The translations under genes were made by a program, and so were the position numbers. The notes below the pieces were generated by a model. The model saw only the letters and a program-made list of their open reading frames with translations, had not been told where the DNA came from and ran no database searches. Positions 27,322 through 35,752 of a stretch of DNA of 64,000 bases are shown piece by piece (within the stretch, counting starts at the first letter, position 1; each line of letters opens with the position of its first letter). This stretch comes from Harryflintia acetispora (GTDB lineage Bacteria; Bacillota; Clostridia; Oscillospirales; Ruminococcaceae), in assembly GCA_004340125.1 (NCBI GenBank), contig SLUK01000006.1:110245-174244 (forward strand), read 5' to 3'.

Positions 27322-27900
27322 ATGAATACGACGAATATTATGATTGTCGGCGTGGGCGGACAGGGCACCCTGCTCGCCAGCCGGATTCTCGGCAGCGTGA
27401 CGCTGCAAAGCGGGCTGGACGTCAAGGTCAGCGAAGTCCACGGCATGAGCCAGCGGGGCGGTTCGGTGGTCACCTACGTCAAATACGGCGAGAAGGTCCT
27501 GTCCCCGGTCATCGACAAGGGGGAGGCCGACTATATCGTCTCCTTCGAGCTGCTCGAGGCGGCGCGCTGGGTGCCCTATCTCAAAATGGGCGGCAAGCTG
27601 ATCACCAACACCCAGCAGATCGACCCCATGCCGGTGATCACCGGCGCGGCCGAATATCCGAAGGGCCTGGTGGAAAAGATCAAAGCGAAGGGCGTGGACA
27701 TCCTGGCCTTCGACGCGCTCTCGCCGGCCCTGCAGGCGGGGAACGCCAAGGCGGTCAACGTGGTGCTCATGGGCGTGCTCTCGACCATGCTGGGGTTTGA
27801 TAAAAGCCTTTGGACCGACGCGGTGAAGGCATTGGTACCCGAAAAGCTGCGGCAGCTCAATTTGGAGGCGTTCGAGCTGGGCGTCAAGGCCGCGGGCTAA
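27322..27900 (+). CDS. iorB: Indolepyruvate ferredoxin oxidoreductase, beta subunit
   Basis: 192 residues, a typical IorB. The nucleotide-fold start is NIMIVGVGGQGTLLASRIL, followed by EVHGMSQRGGSVVTYVKYG near 40, a gamma-type 2-oxoacid oxidoreductase signature. It is 21 bp after iorA and forms the heterodimer with it. Confidence 0.95.
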   Translation: MNTTNIMIVGVGGQGTLLASRILGSVTLQSGLDVKVSEVHGMSQRGGSVVTYVKYGEKVLSPVIDKGEADYIVSFELLEAARWVPYLKMGGKLITNTQQIDPMPVITGAAEYPKGLVEKIKAKGVDILAFDALSPALQAGNAKAVNVVLMGVLSTMLGFDKSLWTDAVKALVPEKLRQLNLEAFELGVKAAG

Positions 27901-27920
27901 ATGGAAAGGAGAGGTTTTCG

Positions 27921-28352
27921 ATGGTAGTTAAGCAACTGTCCGTCTTTGTGGAGAACAAGCCGGGGAGGCTTTATGAGATTACCTCGATTCTGGGGGAGCA
28001 CGGCGTGGACATCCGGGCGGTCTCCATCTCGGACACCACCGATTTCGGGATCCTGCGCCTGATCGTCAGCCATCCGGACGTGGCCCAGCGGGCGCTCAAG
28101 GAGGCAGGGCTGACCGTCTCGCTGACCGAGGTGCTGGCCATCGGGATCGAGGACAAGCCGGGCGGGCTCTCGAAGGCGATGAAGATTTTATATGACGAGA
28201 AGATAACCGTCGAGTATATGTACGCCTTCATCAGCCGGGACCAGAAGGCGGCGTCGGTGATCCTGCGCGTAAGGGACAACGCGCTCGCCGCCGAGAAGCT
28301 CTCGCAACAGGGAATTTCGCTGCTGGGAGAGGAAGAGATTTTCGATAAATAA
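27921..28352 (+). CDS. Tandem ACT-domain protein
   Basis: 143 residues from the ATG at 27921 (GGAAAGGAGAGG upstream). Two ACT domains are visible, starting QLSVFVENKPGRLYEITSIL and VLAIGIEDKPGGLSKAMKIL near 73, each with the GRL/GGL turn that binds amino acids. It is the last gene of the paaK-iorAB operon, and homologues often follow iorB. A sensor of aromatic amino acids is likely but unproven. Confidence 0.9.
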   Translation: MVVKQLSVFVENKPGRLYEITSILGEHGVDIRAVSISDTTDFGILRLIVSHPDVAQRALKEAGLTVSLTEVLAIGIEDKPGGLSKAMKILYDEKITVEYMYAFISRDQKAASVILRVRDNALAAEKLSQQGISLLGEEEIFDK

Positions 28353-28364
28353 ACGGATACAAAG

Positions 28365-28398
28365 AAAAGAGGCCCCGCAAGTTTGCGGGGCCTCTTTT
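28365..28398. terminator. Bidirectional intrinsic terminator
   Basis: A 16-bp perfect stem with arms AAAAGAGGCCCCGCAA and complement separates the ior operon from the convergent locus C gene. Confidence 0.9.
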
Positions 28399-28405
28399 GG
28401 CGCGG

Positions 28406-29659
28406 TTATTCGTAGAAGCCGCGCAGCACCGGCACCTCGGCCGTCACGCTGCCGCCGGGCGAATCGAAGGTCATGCTGCGCACCACCCAGTCTGAATCGT
28501 CGAAGCCGGTGAGATTCCCGAGGGTGGAGAAGCCGGCGAGGGGCAATCCCTTGGAGTAGGAGTCGATGGAAACGCGGGCGTTGAGATAGGCCCCGCCCGC
28601 CCCGTTTGAGACCACTGAGGTGCACCAATAGGACTGGGCAATCGAGGTGGTATGGCCGTCATAGGCGCTCGACCCGAACAGGGCGCCCGACGGGTATCCG
28701 GCCGATTCCGTCGAAAGATAGGCGGGGATCGCGTAGCAGTGCGACATTTGGAACCGGGCCTCGTCCGCGCGCCCGACCAGCCCGGCGGGGCTGCTGTGGG
28801 AATCCACCCGCGCGCCCAGGGCGTAGCAGCGCTCGATCCTGCTTGCCTCACCGAAGAATCCGCCGATCAGTCCGCCGGTGTTGTAGCCCTTGAGGGAGCA
28901 ATTGAGGCTGTAGCAGTCGCGGATTGTGCCGTCGTGGACAGAGCCCGCCAATATGCCGATGTGATCGCTCAGGGTGGGGAAAATGGCGGTGGAGTCCTCG
29001 ATCCCGAGGCGCTGGACGGTCGCCTGCCTGAGCGTCCAAAACAGGGGTTTATCCAGCCCGCTGATTTTATGCCAGCCGCCGTCGTAGCTCCCGGTAAAGC
29101 AGCTGATCGTCGGGAGGGTCCCGCCGCAGTCGATGTCTGCCACCTGCAAGAGACTTGCGGCGAGGTGCTTTTCCATATGGACGAGCTGCTCCCGCGCGCC
29201 CACCAGAAAGGGGTGCTGCGCGCTGCCGTCCCCCACGTAGTAGGCCCCCGCCGTCCCGGCGGGGCAGCTGCAGGTGGGGGCGGTGGTGAAGGTCTTGGCG
29301 GCCGTGGCCTCCCGGTCGAGCGCCTCCCGCCCGGACGCCACATGGGCGGTGACGGCCAGCGTCCAGGTGCTCGGCCCGGCCGGGTCGTGGCGCAGCGGCA
29401 GGTAGACGTTCACCGGTGCGGCGGAGGTGATCTCCACCGCCGCCGTGACCTCGGGGCTCCCCGCCGCCGCACCGCCCGGGTAGAGGGAGAAGGTATAGCT
29501 GCCGGTGCGCGGCGAGCGGGTGAAGGGGATATTGACCCCGTAGTCGCTGACGTAGCCGTCCTGCACCGCGACGCTCACCCCCTCCTGCGCGGCGTGGACG
29601 GGGAGGGAGAGCGCCGCGAAGACGAGCGGCAGGAACAGAAAATGGATAAACCGTTTCAT
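28406..29659 (-). CDS. Secreted GLUG-like beta-helix protein, switch locus C
   Basis: 417 residues from the ATG at 29659 (CAGGAGGACCTCTG upstream); a longer frame reaching 29785 would read through the inner switch site. The signal peptide is FIHFLFLPLVFAALSLPVHA. The N-domain contains DGYVSDYGVNIPFTR and VNVYLPLRHDPAGPSTWTL, the linker QLVHMEKHLAASLLQVADID, and repeats FTGSYDGGWHKISGLDKP, IGILAGSVHDGTIRDCYSLN and IERCYALGARVDSHSSPAGL. The end PVLRGFYE matches locus D, its closest paralogue in the window. No wall anchor is visible. Expression should need inversion of cassette C. Confidence 0.83.
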   Translation of the reverse strand: MKRFIHFLFLPLVFAALSLPVHAAQEGVSVAVQDGYVSDYGVNIPFTRSPRTGSYTFSLYPGGAAAGSPEVTAAVEITSAAPVNVYLPLRHDPAGPSTWTLAVTAHVASGREALDREATAAKTFTTAPTCSCPAGTAGAYYVGDGSAQHPFLVGAREQLVHMEKHLAASLLQVADIDCGGTLPTISCFTGSYDGGWHKISGLDKPLFWTLRQATVQRLGIEDSTAIFPTLSDHIGILAGSVHDGTIRDCYSLNCSLKGYNTGGLIGGFFGEASRIERCYALGARVDSHSSPAGLVGRADEARFQMSHCYAIPAYLSTESAGYPSGALFGSSAYDGHTTSIAQSYWCTSVVSNGAGGAYLNARVSIDSYSKGLPLAGFSTLGNLTGFDDSDWVVRSMTFDSPGGSVTAEVPVLRGFYE

Positions 29660-29703
29660 CAGAGGTCCTCCTGACAGGGGCCGCGTCTGCAACAAAACAA
29701 AAT

Positions 29704-29889
29704 GACCAGCAGATATGCAGTCTAACGGCCGCGCGTTCGGCGGGAGGGGATGAAAAATCCGTCTTTTGCTTGCATTTTTCGCCAAAGAAGGATATAATTA
29801 GGGAAAGAATGGAAGGAGCTGGGAGCGCTGCTCCCTTCTCCTGCGAATAAGACTGAAATGAAGGCCGTTAGACTGCATATCTAACGGCC
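29704..29889. repeat. Switch cassette C: 27-bp inverted sites enclosing an outward promoter
   Basis: The gene is on the minus strand, so the inner site is 29704-29730 and the outer site 29863-29889, with 132 bp between. They match at 23 of 27 positions when one is inverted; the shared 7-bp centre read along the gene strand at the outer site is TATGCAG. The outer site is a perfect palindrome with arms GGCCGTTAGA and, on the plus strand, is followed by TTTTTATTT. The inner site ends 44 bp before the gene, the longest gap of the six loci. Confidence 0.83.
29770..29798 (+). promoter_or_regulatory. Outward (OFF-oriented) promoter of cassette C
   Basis: TTGCAT (29770-29775), a 17-bp spacer and TATAAT (29793-29798) on the plus strand point away from the minus-strand gene and toward the MATE gene at 30056, with the outer-site terminator in between. 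Confidence 0.8.
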
Positions 29890-30055
29890 TTTTTATTTGA
29901 GGGGATTTTTGTTGCTTCCTGCTAAAAACCGGGCCTGTCCTTTGTCGTTTCCAGAGAGAATGCTCCTTTGCCCTTGACAGGCGCGCGGGCAGGTGTGATA
30001 CAATTTTTGGTGATGGTTTTTTCTCGACAATACGGGGTGCAAAGGGGATAGCGGT

Positions 30056-31399
30056 TTGAATCGGGAACATTCGCTCTTCTGGAGGATTTTTTATATCGCC
30101 TTTCCGGTGGCGCTGCAGAGCCTGATCACCACCGGCGTGGCCGCGATGGATACGCTGATGATCGGCAATATCAGCGAGGTGCAGCTCTCCGCCGTCGCGC
30201 AGGGCAACCAGCCCTATTTCCTGTTTTCCACCACCATTTTCGGCCTGGCCACCGGCTCCACCGTGCTGACCGCTCAATATTGGGGCAAGGGCGAGCTCGA
30301 CCCCATCCGGGCGATCATGGGCTTGATCCTGCGGGTGGGAATGATCGCCGGGGCGCTGCTCGGCGCACTGGTGCTCGCCTTCCCGGCCGCCGTGATGTCC
30401 ATCTTCACCAACGACCCGCAGGTCATCGCCAGCGGGGTCGAGTTCCTTCGGATCATCGCCTTCTCCTATGTCTTCGCCGCCTTTACCGGGGTCTTTCTCA
30501 TCAGCCTGCGCAGTATGGAGAATGTGCGGGTTTCGCTGTGCATCTATGGGCTTTCCTTCGCGCTCAACCTCGTGCTGCACTGGGTTTTTATCTTCGGCAA
30601 CCTGGGCGCGCCCCGCATGGAGATCCGCGGCGCGGCGCTGGCGACCCTGATCAGCCGCATCTGTGAGAGCGTGATGGTGCTGGTCTATATGTACTGCATC
30701 GAGAAAAAGGTCCGCTTCTCGCTGCGCGATCTTTTCCGCCCGACGCGCACATACTGGTTCACGGTGGTGCGCTACAGCGTGCCGGTGCTCTGCAGTGAGA
30801 TGATCTGGGCGGTGGGGATTTCGCTGCAGGCCGTCATCACCGGGCGGCTGGGCGTGTCGGCGCTGGCGGCCATCAGCTTTATCTCGATGCTGCAGGAGCT
30901 GGCCATGGTCCCGGTGATGGGCGTCGGGGTGGCCGCCGGGGTGATCACCGGCAACCTGATCGGCCAGGGGAAGGACGAGGAGGCGCTGCGCACCTCCAAG
31001 ACCATGATGAAGATCGGGGTCGTCTTCGGGATCGTGGTGGGGCTGATCCTGGTGCTGCTGCGGCCCGTGGCGCCCGGCTTCGTCGCCGCCTCGCCCGAGA
31101 CGGCCGGGATCATCAGGGGGATGATGTTCGTCGCGGCCTATCTGCTCTTCTGCCAGTCGATCAACATCGTCACCCTGGCCGGGGTGCTGCGCGGCTCGGG
31201 GGACACCGCCTTCTGCGCGGGGGTGGACGCCTTCATCATGGTGGTCTTCAAGCTGGTCCTCGGCTTCTCGTCCGCCTTTTTGCTCCATTTCCCGCCGGTC
31301 TGGGTCTACTTCCTGCTCTCGAGCGACGAGCTGGGCAAGCTGTTCTTCATCCTGCCGCGGATGTGGGGCGGCAAATGGATTCACCATACCACCGTCTGA
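30056..31399 (+). CDS. MATE family efflux transporter
   Basis: 447 residues from a TTG start (AAGGGGA upstream). About twelve hydrophobic segments occur, and the MATE signature is seen in AAMDTLMIGNISEVQLSAVAQGNQPYF near residue 30 and again in VPVMGVGVAAGVITGNLIGQGKDEEA near 285. These antiporters export cationic compounds using a sodium or proton gradient. The gene stands alone, downstream of the OFF-oriented promoter of cassette C. Confidence 0.92.
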   Translation: MNREHSLFWRIFYIAFPVALQSLITTGVAAMDTLMIGNISEVQLSAVAQGNQPYFLFSTTIFGLATGSTVLTAQYWGKGELDPIRAIMGLILRVGMIAGALLGALVLAFPAAVMSIFTNDPQVIASGVEFLRIIAFSYVFAAFTGVFLISLRSMENVRVSLCIYGLSFALNLVLHWVFIFGNLGAPRMEIRGAALATLISRICESVMVLVYMYCIEKKVRFSLRDLFRPTRTYWFTVVRYSVPVLCSEMIWAVGISLQAVITGRLGVSALAAISFISMLQELAMVPVMGVGVAAGVITGNLIGQGKDEEALRTSKTMMKIGVVFGIVVGLILVLLRPVAPGFVAASPETAGIIRGMMFVAAYLLFCQSINIVTLAGVLRGSGDTAFCAGVDAFIMVVFKLVLGFSSAFLLHFPPVWVYFLLSSDELGKLFFILPRMWGGKWIHHTTV

Positions 31400-31408
31400 G
31401 GGGGATAA

Positions 31409-31570
31409 AGCTGTATTCTCCGCTTTCGGGACGAGAGCTGGAACGGGCACGAGTGGGCGCTAAAGGGCGACATGAGCGAGCTCATCCAGCACGAGTACGA
31501 CCGTCTCGACGGAATCCTGGCGACCATGCGCGCGGTCGACAGCAGGGCACTTGTCTATAAGGGGAAATAA
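31409..31570 (+). pseudogene. Remnant of a peptide deformylase C-terminus
   Basis: After a stop codon at 31406 the frame reads SCILRFRDESWNGHEWALKG, then DMSELIQHEYDRLDGILATM, ending ALVYKGK. This is the C-terminal part of a peptide deformylase, whose metal motif is normally QHExDHxxG; here the second metal-binding His is Arg (HEYDRLDG). About 100 N-terminal residues, including the GxGxAAxQ and EGCLS motifs, are absent, replaced by the 3' end of the MATE gene. The loss of a ligand and the truncation mark it as a decayed copy. Confidence 0.75.
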
Positions 31571-31572
31571 CA

Positions 31573-31604
31573 AAAGGAGCTTCGACGGCCGTCGAAGCTC
31601 CTTT
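31573..31604. terminator. Bidirectional intrinsic terminator
   Basis: A perfect 16-bp-arm palindrome (AAAGGAGCTTCGACGG and complement) lies between the deformylase remnant and the convergent pentapeptide gene. Confidence 0.85.
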
Positions 31605-31614
31605 AACGATAGGA

Positions 31615-32220
31615 TTATCCCACCCGGCAGCCCAGGCTTTCGGCGAGCAGGATTGCCTGGGTAACGTCTATCTTGGTGTTCTTGAGGATTGCGCTTTTGA
31701 AGTCCACCCCGTCGAGCAGCGCGCCGCGCAGGTCACTGTTTTGCAGCTTGGCCCCGAAGAGCAGCGCATGTGAGAGGTCGCACTCCTGCAAGGAGGATTT
31801 GTGCAGGTCGCACCCGCGCAGGTCGGCGTGGGCGAAGGAGATATGGTCCAGCGTCAGCCCGGACAGGTCGCTCTCGAAGAAGGCGGTGTAGTCGTAGCTC
31901 CCGCCCCGGATGGCAAAGCCGGTCAGGTCGGCCCCCGAGAAGGAGGAGCCGGTGCACTTGCAGTTTTCCAGGAGCGCCCCAAAGAGGATGCACTCCTCAA
32001 AGTTGCAGTTGAGGAAGGCGGTACCGCTGTGGGTGGAGCCGCCCATCTGCGCGAAGGTGAAGCTGCAGCGCTCAAAGGTGCAGCCGCTGGTGATAAGGTC
32101 GCTCATCACGGCGCCCCCGAAGCGGCACTTGCGGAAGGTGACCCGCCGCAGTTCCCGCTCTCCGAAGTCCTCGCCCGAGAAGTCTTCGTTTTCATATTCC
32201 AGCCTGTCCTGCTCCAGCAT
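31615..32220 (-). CDS. Pentapeptide repeat protein
   Basis: 201 residues from the ATG at 32220 (AAGGGGGC upstream). Most of the chain is A(D/N)LxX five-residue repeats: CTFERCSFTF, FLNCNFEEC, SSFSGADLTGFAIRG, FAHADLRGCDLHKSSLQECD and LQNSDLRGALLDGVDF. This predicts a right-handed quadrilateral beta-helix. Some relatives mimic DNA and protect gyrase (Qnr-like), but many have no known role. Cytoplasmic, single gene. Confidence 0.88.
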   Translation of the reverse strand: MLEQDRLEYENEDFSGEDFGERELRRVTFRKCRFGGAVMSDLITSGCTFERCSFTFAQMGGSTHSGTAFLNCNFEECILFGALLENCKCTGSSFSGADLTGFAIRGGSYDYTAFFESDLSGLTLDHISFAHADLRGCDLHKSSLQECDLSHALLFGAKLQNSDLRGALLDGVDFKSAILKNTKIDVTQAILLAESLGCRVG

Positions 32221-32349
32221 GTTGAGCGCCCCCTTTTGAGTGAATAGGCTTATTGTATCACAGCGCTTTCCGGGAGGCAATATCCGATTGACGGCGAAGG
32301 GCGGGTATGCTACCATGGAAGGTAGAATATGCAAAAGGGGAGCGAGCGC

Positions 32350-33312
32350 ATGAGCTATTATATCGGGATCGACATCGGCGGCACGAGCGTGAAGGCGGGA
32401 CTGGTAAACGAGAAATATGAGATCGTCAAAAAGATGTCCCTGCCGACCTATTCCCAAGCTGGGGAGGACAACGGCGAAAAGCTGGCCAACGCCCTAAATA
32501 AGCTGGTGCGGGACCTCTGTGCCGAAACGGGGATTCCCCTCGGCGAGGTCGTGAGCATCGGCGCCGGGATACCGGGGAGCGTCGATTCGCAGAGCGGTAC
32601 CATCATCTACTCCAACAATATCGTGATGGAGAATGTGCCGCTGCGCGAGCTGGTGCTCGCGCGCCTCGGGAGGAAGATCGAGATGGCCAACGATGCGGAC
32701 GCCGCCGCCCTGGGCGAGTGCCTGGCGGGCGCGATGAAGGGATGCAAATACGCCATGATGATCACGCTCGGCACCGGGGTCGGCAGCGGGGTGATTATCG
32801 ATGGGAAGATCTATTCCGGCTACCACAGCCGCGGGGGCGAGTTCGGGCACACGGTCGTCGAGATCGGCGGGGTGCGCTGCACCTGCGGGCGGCCGGGGTG
32901 CCTGGAATCCTACGCCTCTGCCACCGGGCTGATCCGCATGACCAAGGAGGAGATGATGAGCGACCCTCAAAGCGGGATGTGGGAGCTCGTCGGCGGGGAC
33001 ATCGGCAAGGTCGACGGCAAGACCGCCTTCGACGCCAGGGAGAAGGGCGACGCGTCCGCCGCCAAGGTGGTGGACACCTACATCCGCTACCTCGCCTGCG
33101 GGGTGACCAACTTCATCAACATGCTTCATCCGCAGAAAATCTGCTTTGGGGGCGGGATCTCCCACAGCGGCGAGGCGCTGCTCGCCCCGCTGCGCGCCGA
33201 GGTCTACAAGGAGGTCTACGGCGGCGCGGACCGGTACACCACCGAGCTGGTCCAGGCCTCTTTAGGCAACGACGCGGGGATCATCGGCGCGGCCATGCTC
33301 GGCCGGGAATAG
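32350..33312 (+). CDS. ROK family sugar kinase (glucokinase-like)
   Basis: 320 residues from the ATG at 32350 with AAAAGGGGAGCG upstream. The phosphate motif is IGIDIGGTSVKAGLV, the sugar-site region ANDADAAALGECLAG near 108, and the ROK zinc motif CTCGRPGCLESYAS near 185, preceded by GEFGHTVVEIGG. It phosphorylates a hexose, probably glucose, in the cytoplasm. It is 12 bp before an oxidoreductase gene, so the two probably act in one sugar pathway. Confidence 0.93.
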   Translation: MSYYIGIDIGGTSVKAGLVNEKYEIVKKMSLPTYSQAGEDNGEKLANALNKLVRDLCAETGIPLGEVVSIGAGIPGSVDSQSGTIIYSNNIVMENVPLRELVLARLGRKIEMANDADAAALGECLAGAMKGCKYAMMITLGTGVGSGVIIDGKIYSGYHSRGGEFGHTVVEIGGVRCTCGRPGCLESYASATGLIRMTKEEMMSDPQSGMWELVGGDIGKVDGKTAFDAREKGDASAAKVVDTYIRYLACGVTNFINMLHPQKICFGGGISHSGEALLAPLRAEVYKEVYGGADRYTTELVQASLGNDAGIIGAAMLGRE

Positions 33313-33324
33313 GAGGTGGGCGGT

Positions 33325-34317
33325 ATGGTGCGTCTGGGGACCGTCGGATCGGGCTGGATCGTGAAGTCCTTCCTGGGCGGGACAAAATATGTGGACGGGC
33401 TGACGCTCGCCGCCGTCTATTCGCGCAGCGGGGAGCGCGCGCAGCAGTTTGCGTCGGAGACCGGCGCGCCGGCTTATTTTACCGACCTGCGGCAGATGGC
33501 ACAGAGCGATGGGATCGACGCGGTCTATATCGCCAGCCCCAATTCGCTGCACGTCGAACAGAGCCGCCTCTTTCTGGAGCACGGCAAGCACGTCATCTGT
33601 GAAAAGACGGTCGCCCCCACCCGTGCGCAGACCGAGGAGCTGGTGTGCCTGGCAAGGCGCCAAGGGCTCGTCTTCCTCGAGGCGATCGTGACCATGCATC
33701 TGCCCGCGCTCGCGCTGCTCGAGCGCGCGGTGAAAGAGATCGCCCCGGTGCGCCTGGCGCGTTTTGACATCTCGCAGTATTCTTCCAAGTATCCCGCCTA
33801 TTTGCGCGGCGAGCTGCCCAATATTTTTAACCCCCAGTTTTGCACCGGCTCGCTGATGGACATGGGGGTCTATTGCGTCTATCCGGCCATCCGGCTCTTC
33901 GGGAGGCCGAAGGCGATTCACGCCAGCGCCTCCTTCCTCGAAAGCGGCGCGGACGCCGCCGGGAGCGCCATCTTCGAGTACGACGGCTTCGGGGCTGTGA
34001 TCACCCACTGCAAGGCCGGTACCACCAAGCTCGGCAGCGAGATCATCGGGGAGCGGGGCACGATCACCATCGATTCGATCTCCACCTTGCAGGGGATGAC
34101 CCTGCACCACCCCGACGGAAGGGAGGAGGCGCTCGCCGGGGGGGACACCCGCGAGCACATCATGAGCTTTGAGGCGCGCTCCTTCTATGAGGCGATCGGG
34201 GACCCCGCCCGAAACCGGGAAAAGGTGGAGGAGCTTTGCGCCCTCGCCTGCGAGGTCAGCGGCGCGATGGAGACGATCCGCCGTCAGGCCGGGATCCGCT
34301 TCCCCGGCGATATGTAG
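33325..34317 (+). CDS. Gfo/Idh/MocA family oxidoreductase
   Basis: 330 residues from the ATG at 33325, with AGGAGG eight bases upstream; a GTG at 33316 overlaps that site and is less likely. The Rossmann start VRLGTVGSGWIVKSFLGG, the strand YIASPNSLHVEQSRLFLEHGKHVICEKTVAP near 70 (E-K-T instead of E-K-P) and the C-terminal beta sheet domain are typical. It should use NAD(P) on a sugar or cyclitol. Translationally close to the ROK kinase. Confidence 0.9.
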   Translation: MVRLGTVGSGWIVKSFLGGTKYVDGLTLAAVYSRSGERAQQFASETGAPAYFTDLRQMAQSDGIDAVYIASPNSLHVEQSRLFLEHGKHVICEKTVAPTRAQTEELVCLARRQGLVFLEAIVTMHLPALALLERAVKEIAPVRLARFDISQYSSKYPAYLRGELPNIFNPQFCTGSLMDMGVYCVYPAIRLFGRPKAIHASASFLESGADAAGSAIFEYDGFGAVITHCKAGTTKLGSEIIGERGTITIDSISTLQGMTLHHPDGREEALAGGDTREHIMSFEARSFYEAIGDPARNREKVEELCALACEVSGAMETIRRQAGIRFPGDM

Positions 34318-34324
34318 GAATAGC

Positions 34325-34357
34325 TAAAGGCTGCCAAAGAATTTGGCAGCCTTTTGT
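34325..34357. terminator. Bidirectional intrinsic terminator
   Basis: The stem AAAGGCTGCCAAA with complement and a T run lies between the converging oxidoreductase and glycosylase genes. Confidence 0.85.
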
Positions 34358-34362
34358 TTTGA

Positions 34363-35220
34363 TCATATCCCGGCCCCGGCGAGCGCGCGGGGCTCTTCGA
34401 GCGCCTGCGGGCAGGTGCGGCAGTAGTGGAACAGATATTGCTGCGCGAGCCCGCCCACCGCCTCGAGCGCGGCGGGGAAACCCCCGGGATAGAGGATCGC
34501 CAGCGCCCGCTTGATCCAGACGTCCTTGGGGATACATTCCACCTTGCCGAAGCCGTAGAGCAGCACGCAGTCCGCCACCTTGGGCCCCACCCCGTGGATG
34601 GTCATCAGCCGCTCCTTCGCTTCCCCGAGCGGGACGCTGTAGAGCGCGCGCAGCTCCAGCTCGCCCGAGGCGACCTTTTGGGCGGCGTCCAGCAGGTACT
34701 TGGCCCGAAAGCCCGCCCGCAGCACCCCGAGCTCCCCGAGGGTGCGTCCCGCGAGGTCGCGAGGGGCGGGGAAGGCGTATTGCCCGCCGTGAAGCTTTTG
34801 GCCGAACTCCTTGCAGAGGGTGGCGATGATCCCCTTGATCCGCTTGATGTTGTTGTTCTGGCTCAGGATGAAGGAGCAGAGCGTCTCCCACTCGTCCTGG
34901 CGCAGCAGGCGCATGCCCGGGCAGAAGGAGACGGCCTTCTCCATCACCGGGTCCTGCCGCAGAATCAGCTTGAGCGCGCCGTAGTCCCGCCCGAGGTCGA
35001 GATACCGCCGCCAGAAGGGGGCGCAGTCATCTTCATTGCAGGAGCACTCCACCACGACCGCGGCCCCCTCCTGCCAGATCCGGCAGGGATGGCTGCCCGC
35101 CACTCCGGCATAGGAGCCGTCCTCCTGTAGCTGGAAGCGGAAGGCCTGCCCGCAGTCGAGCGTCTGCTGCGCATCGAAGTCGTCGGGCGAGGGGAGGGGA
35201 AAGCGGTGGATATGGCTCAT
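34363..35220 (-). CDS. ogg: 8-oxoguanine DNA glycosylase (OGG1-like)
   Basis: 285 residues. The N-terminal domain begins TLDCGQAFRFQ near residue 20, typical of OGG1. The helix-hairpin-helix-GPD motif is IHGVGPKVADCVLLYGFGK near 210, giving the Schiff-base Lys (GPK) and, in IPKDVWIKR, the catalytic Asp. LCSFILSQNNNIKRIKGII near 115 contacts DNA. It excises oxidised guanine and nicks the strand. Confidence 0.92.
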   Translation of the reverse strand: MSHIHRFPLPSPDDFDAQQTLDCGQAFRFQLQEDGSYAGVAGSHPCRIWQEGAAVVVECSCNEDDCAPFWRRYLDLGRDYGALKLILRQDPVMEKAVSFCPGMRLLRQDEWETLCSFILSQNNNIKRIKGIIATLCKEFGQKLHGGQYAFPAPRDLAGRTLGELGVLRAGFRAKYLLDAAQKVASGELELRALYSVPLGEAKERLMTIHGVGPKVADCVLLYGFGKVECIPKDVWIKRALAILYPGGFPAALEAVGGLAQQYLFHYCRTCPQALEEPRALAGAGI

Positions 35221-35268
35221 AGCGGTGCACTCCTTTTTCTGAGGGTTCTATCGGATTATATCATAAAT

Positions 35269-35736
35269 GTGGTATAATAGCCACATCGTGGCTATTATAC
35301 ATCTTTACGGCCGCGGCGATCCGCGCCTGTCGGCGCTGCCGCCAATGGCCAATTATATCACTTGCGCTTCGCGCTCGTGGTATAATAGCCACATCGTGGC
35401 TATTATACATCTTTACGGCCGCGGCGATCCGCGCCTGCCGGCGCTGCCGCCAATGGCCAATTATATCACTTGCGCTTCGCGCTCGTGGTATAATAGCCAC
35501 ATCGTGGCTATTATACATCTTTACGGCCGCGGCGATCCGCGCCTGCCGGCGCTGCCGCCAATGGCCAATTATATCACCTTGCGCTTCGCGCTCGTGGTAT
35601 AATAGCCACATCGTGGCTATTATACATCTTTACGGCCGCGGCGATCCGCGCCTGCCGGCGCTGCCGCCAATGGCCAATTATATCACTTGCGCTTCGCGCT
35701 CGTGATATAATAGCCACATCGTTACTATTATACGCT
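35269..35736. repeat. 108-bp tandem repeat array with TATAAT palindromes
   Basis: Copies begin at 35269, 35377, 35485, 35594 and 35702 (periods 108, 108, 109, 108; the last copy is cut short). Copies are almost identical. Each begins with a palindrome, GTATAATAGCCAC-ATC-GTGGCTATTATAC, so TATAAT occurs on both strands, followed by a GC-rich stretch with internal hairpins and GCGCTTCGCGC. The last palindrome is degenerate and leads directly into the ribosome site of the DUF6062 gene. A diverged solo copy of the palindrome precedes rlmB at 37200. Open frames across the array exist on both strands only because 108 is divisible by 3. Confidence 0.92.
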
Positions 35737-35752
35737 TTAGGAGGGAACGGCT

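Noticed and set aside
29863..29889. Integron attC-like site (GTTAGAT and GTCTAAC motifs)
   Set aside because: The core motifs are in the wrong order for attC, there is no integrase, and the element is paired with an inverted copy around a promoter like the other five loci.
29798..31450. A 550-codon minus-strand frame opposite the MATE gene
   Set aside because: Low-complexity Asp/His/Gln/Arg composition typical of GC-rich antisense frames; the plus strand carries a clear transporter.
35261..35611. Repetitive open frames on both strands across the 108-bp array (about 110 residues each)
   Set aside because: Both frames are open only because the repeat length is a multiple of three; neither has a convincing ribosome site or protein-like composition.
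35269..35736. A CRISPR array
   Set aside because: Whole 108-bp units repeat with no unique spacers, the palindrome is promoter-like, and no cas genes are present.
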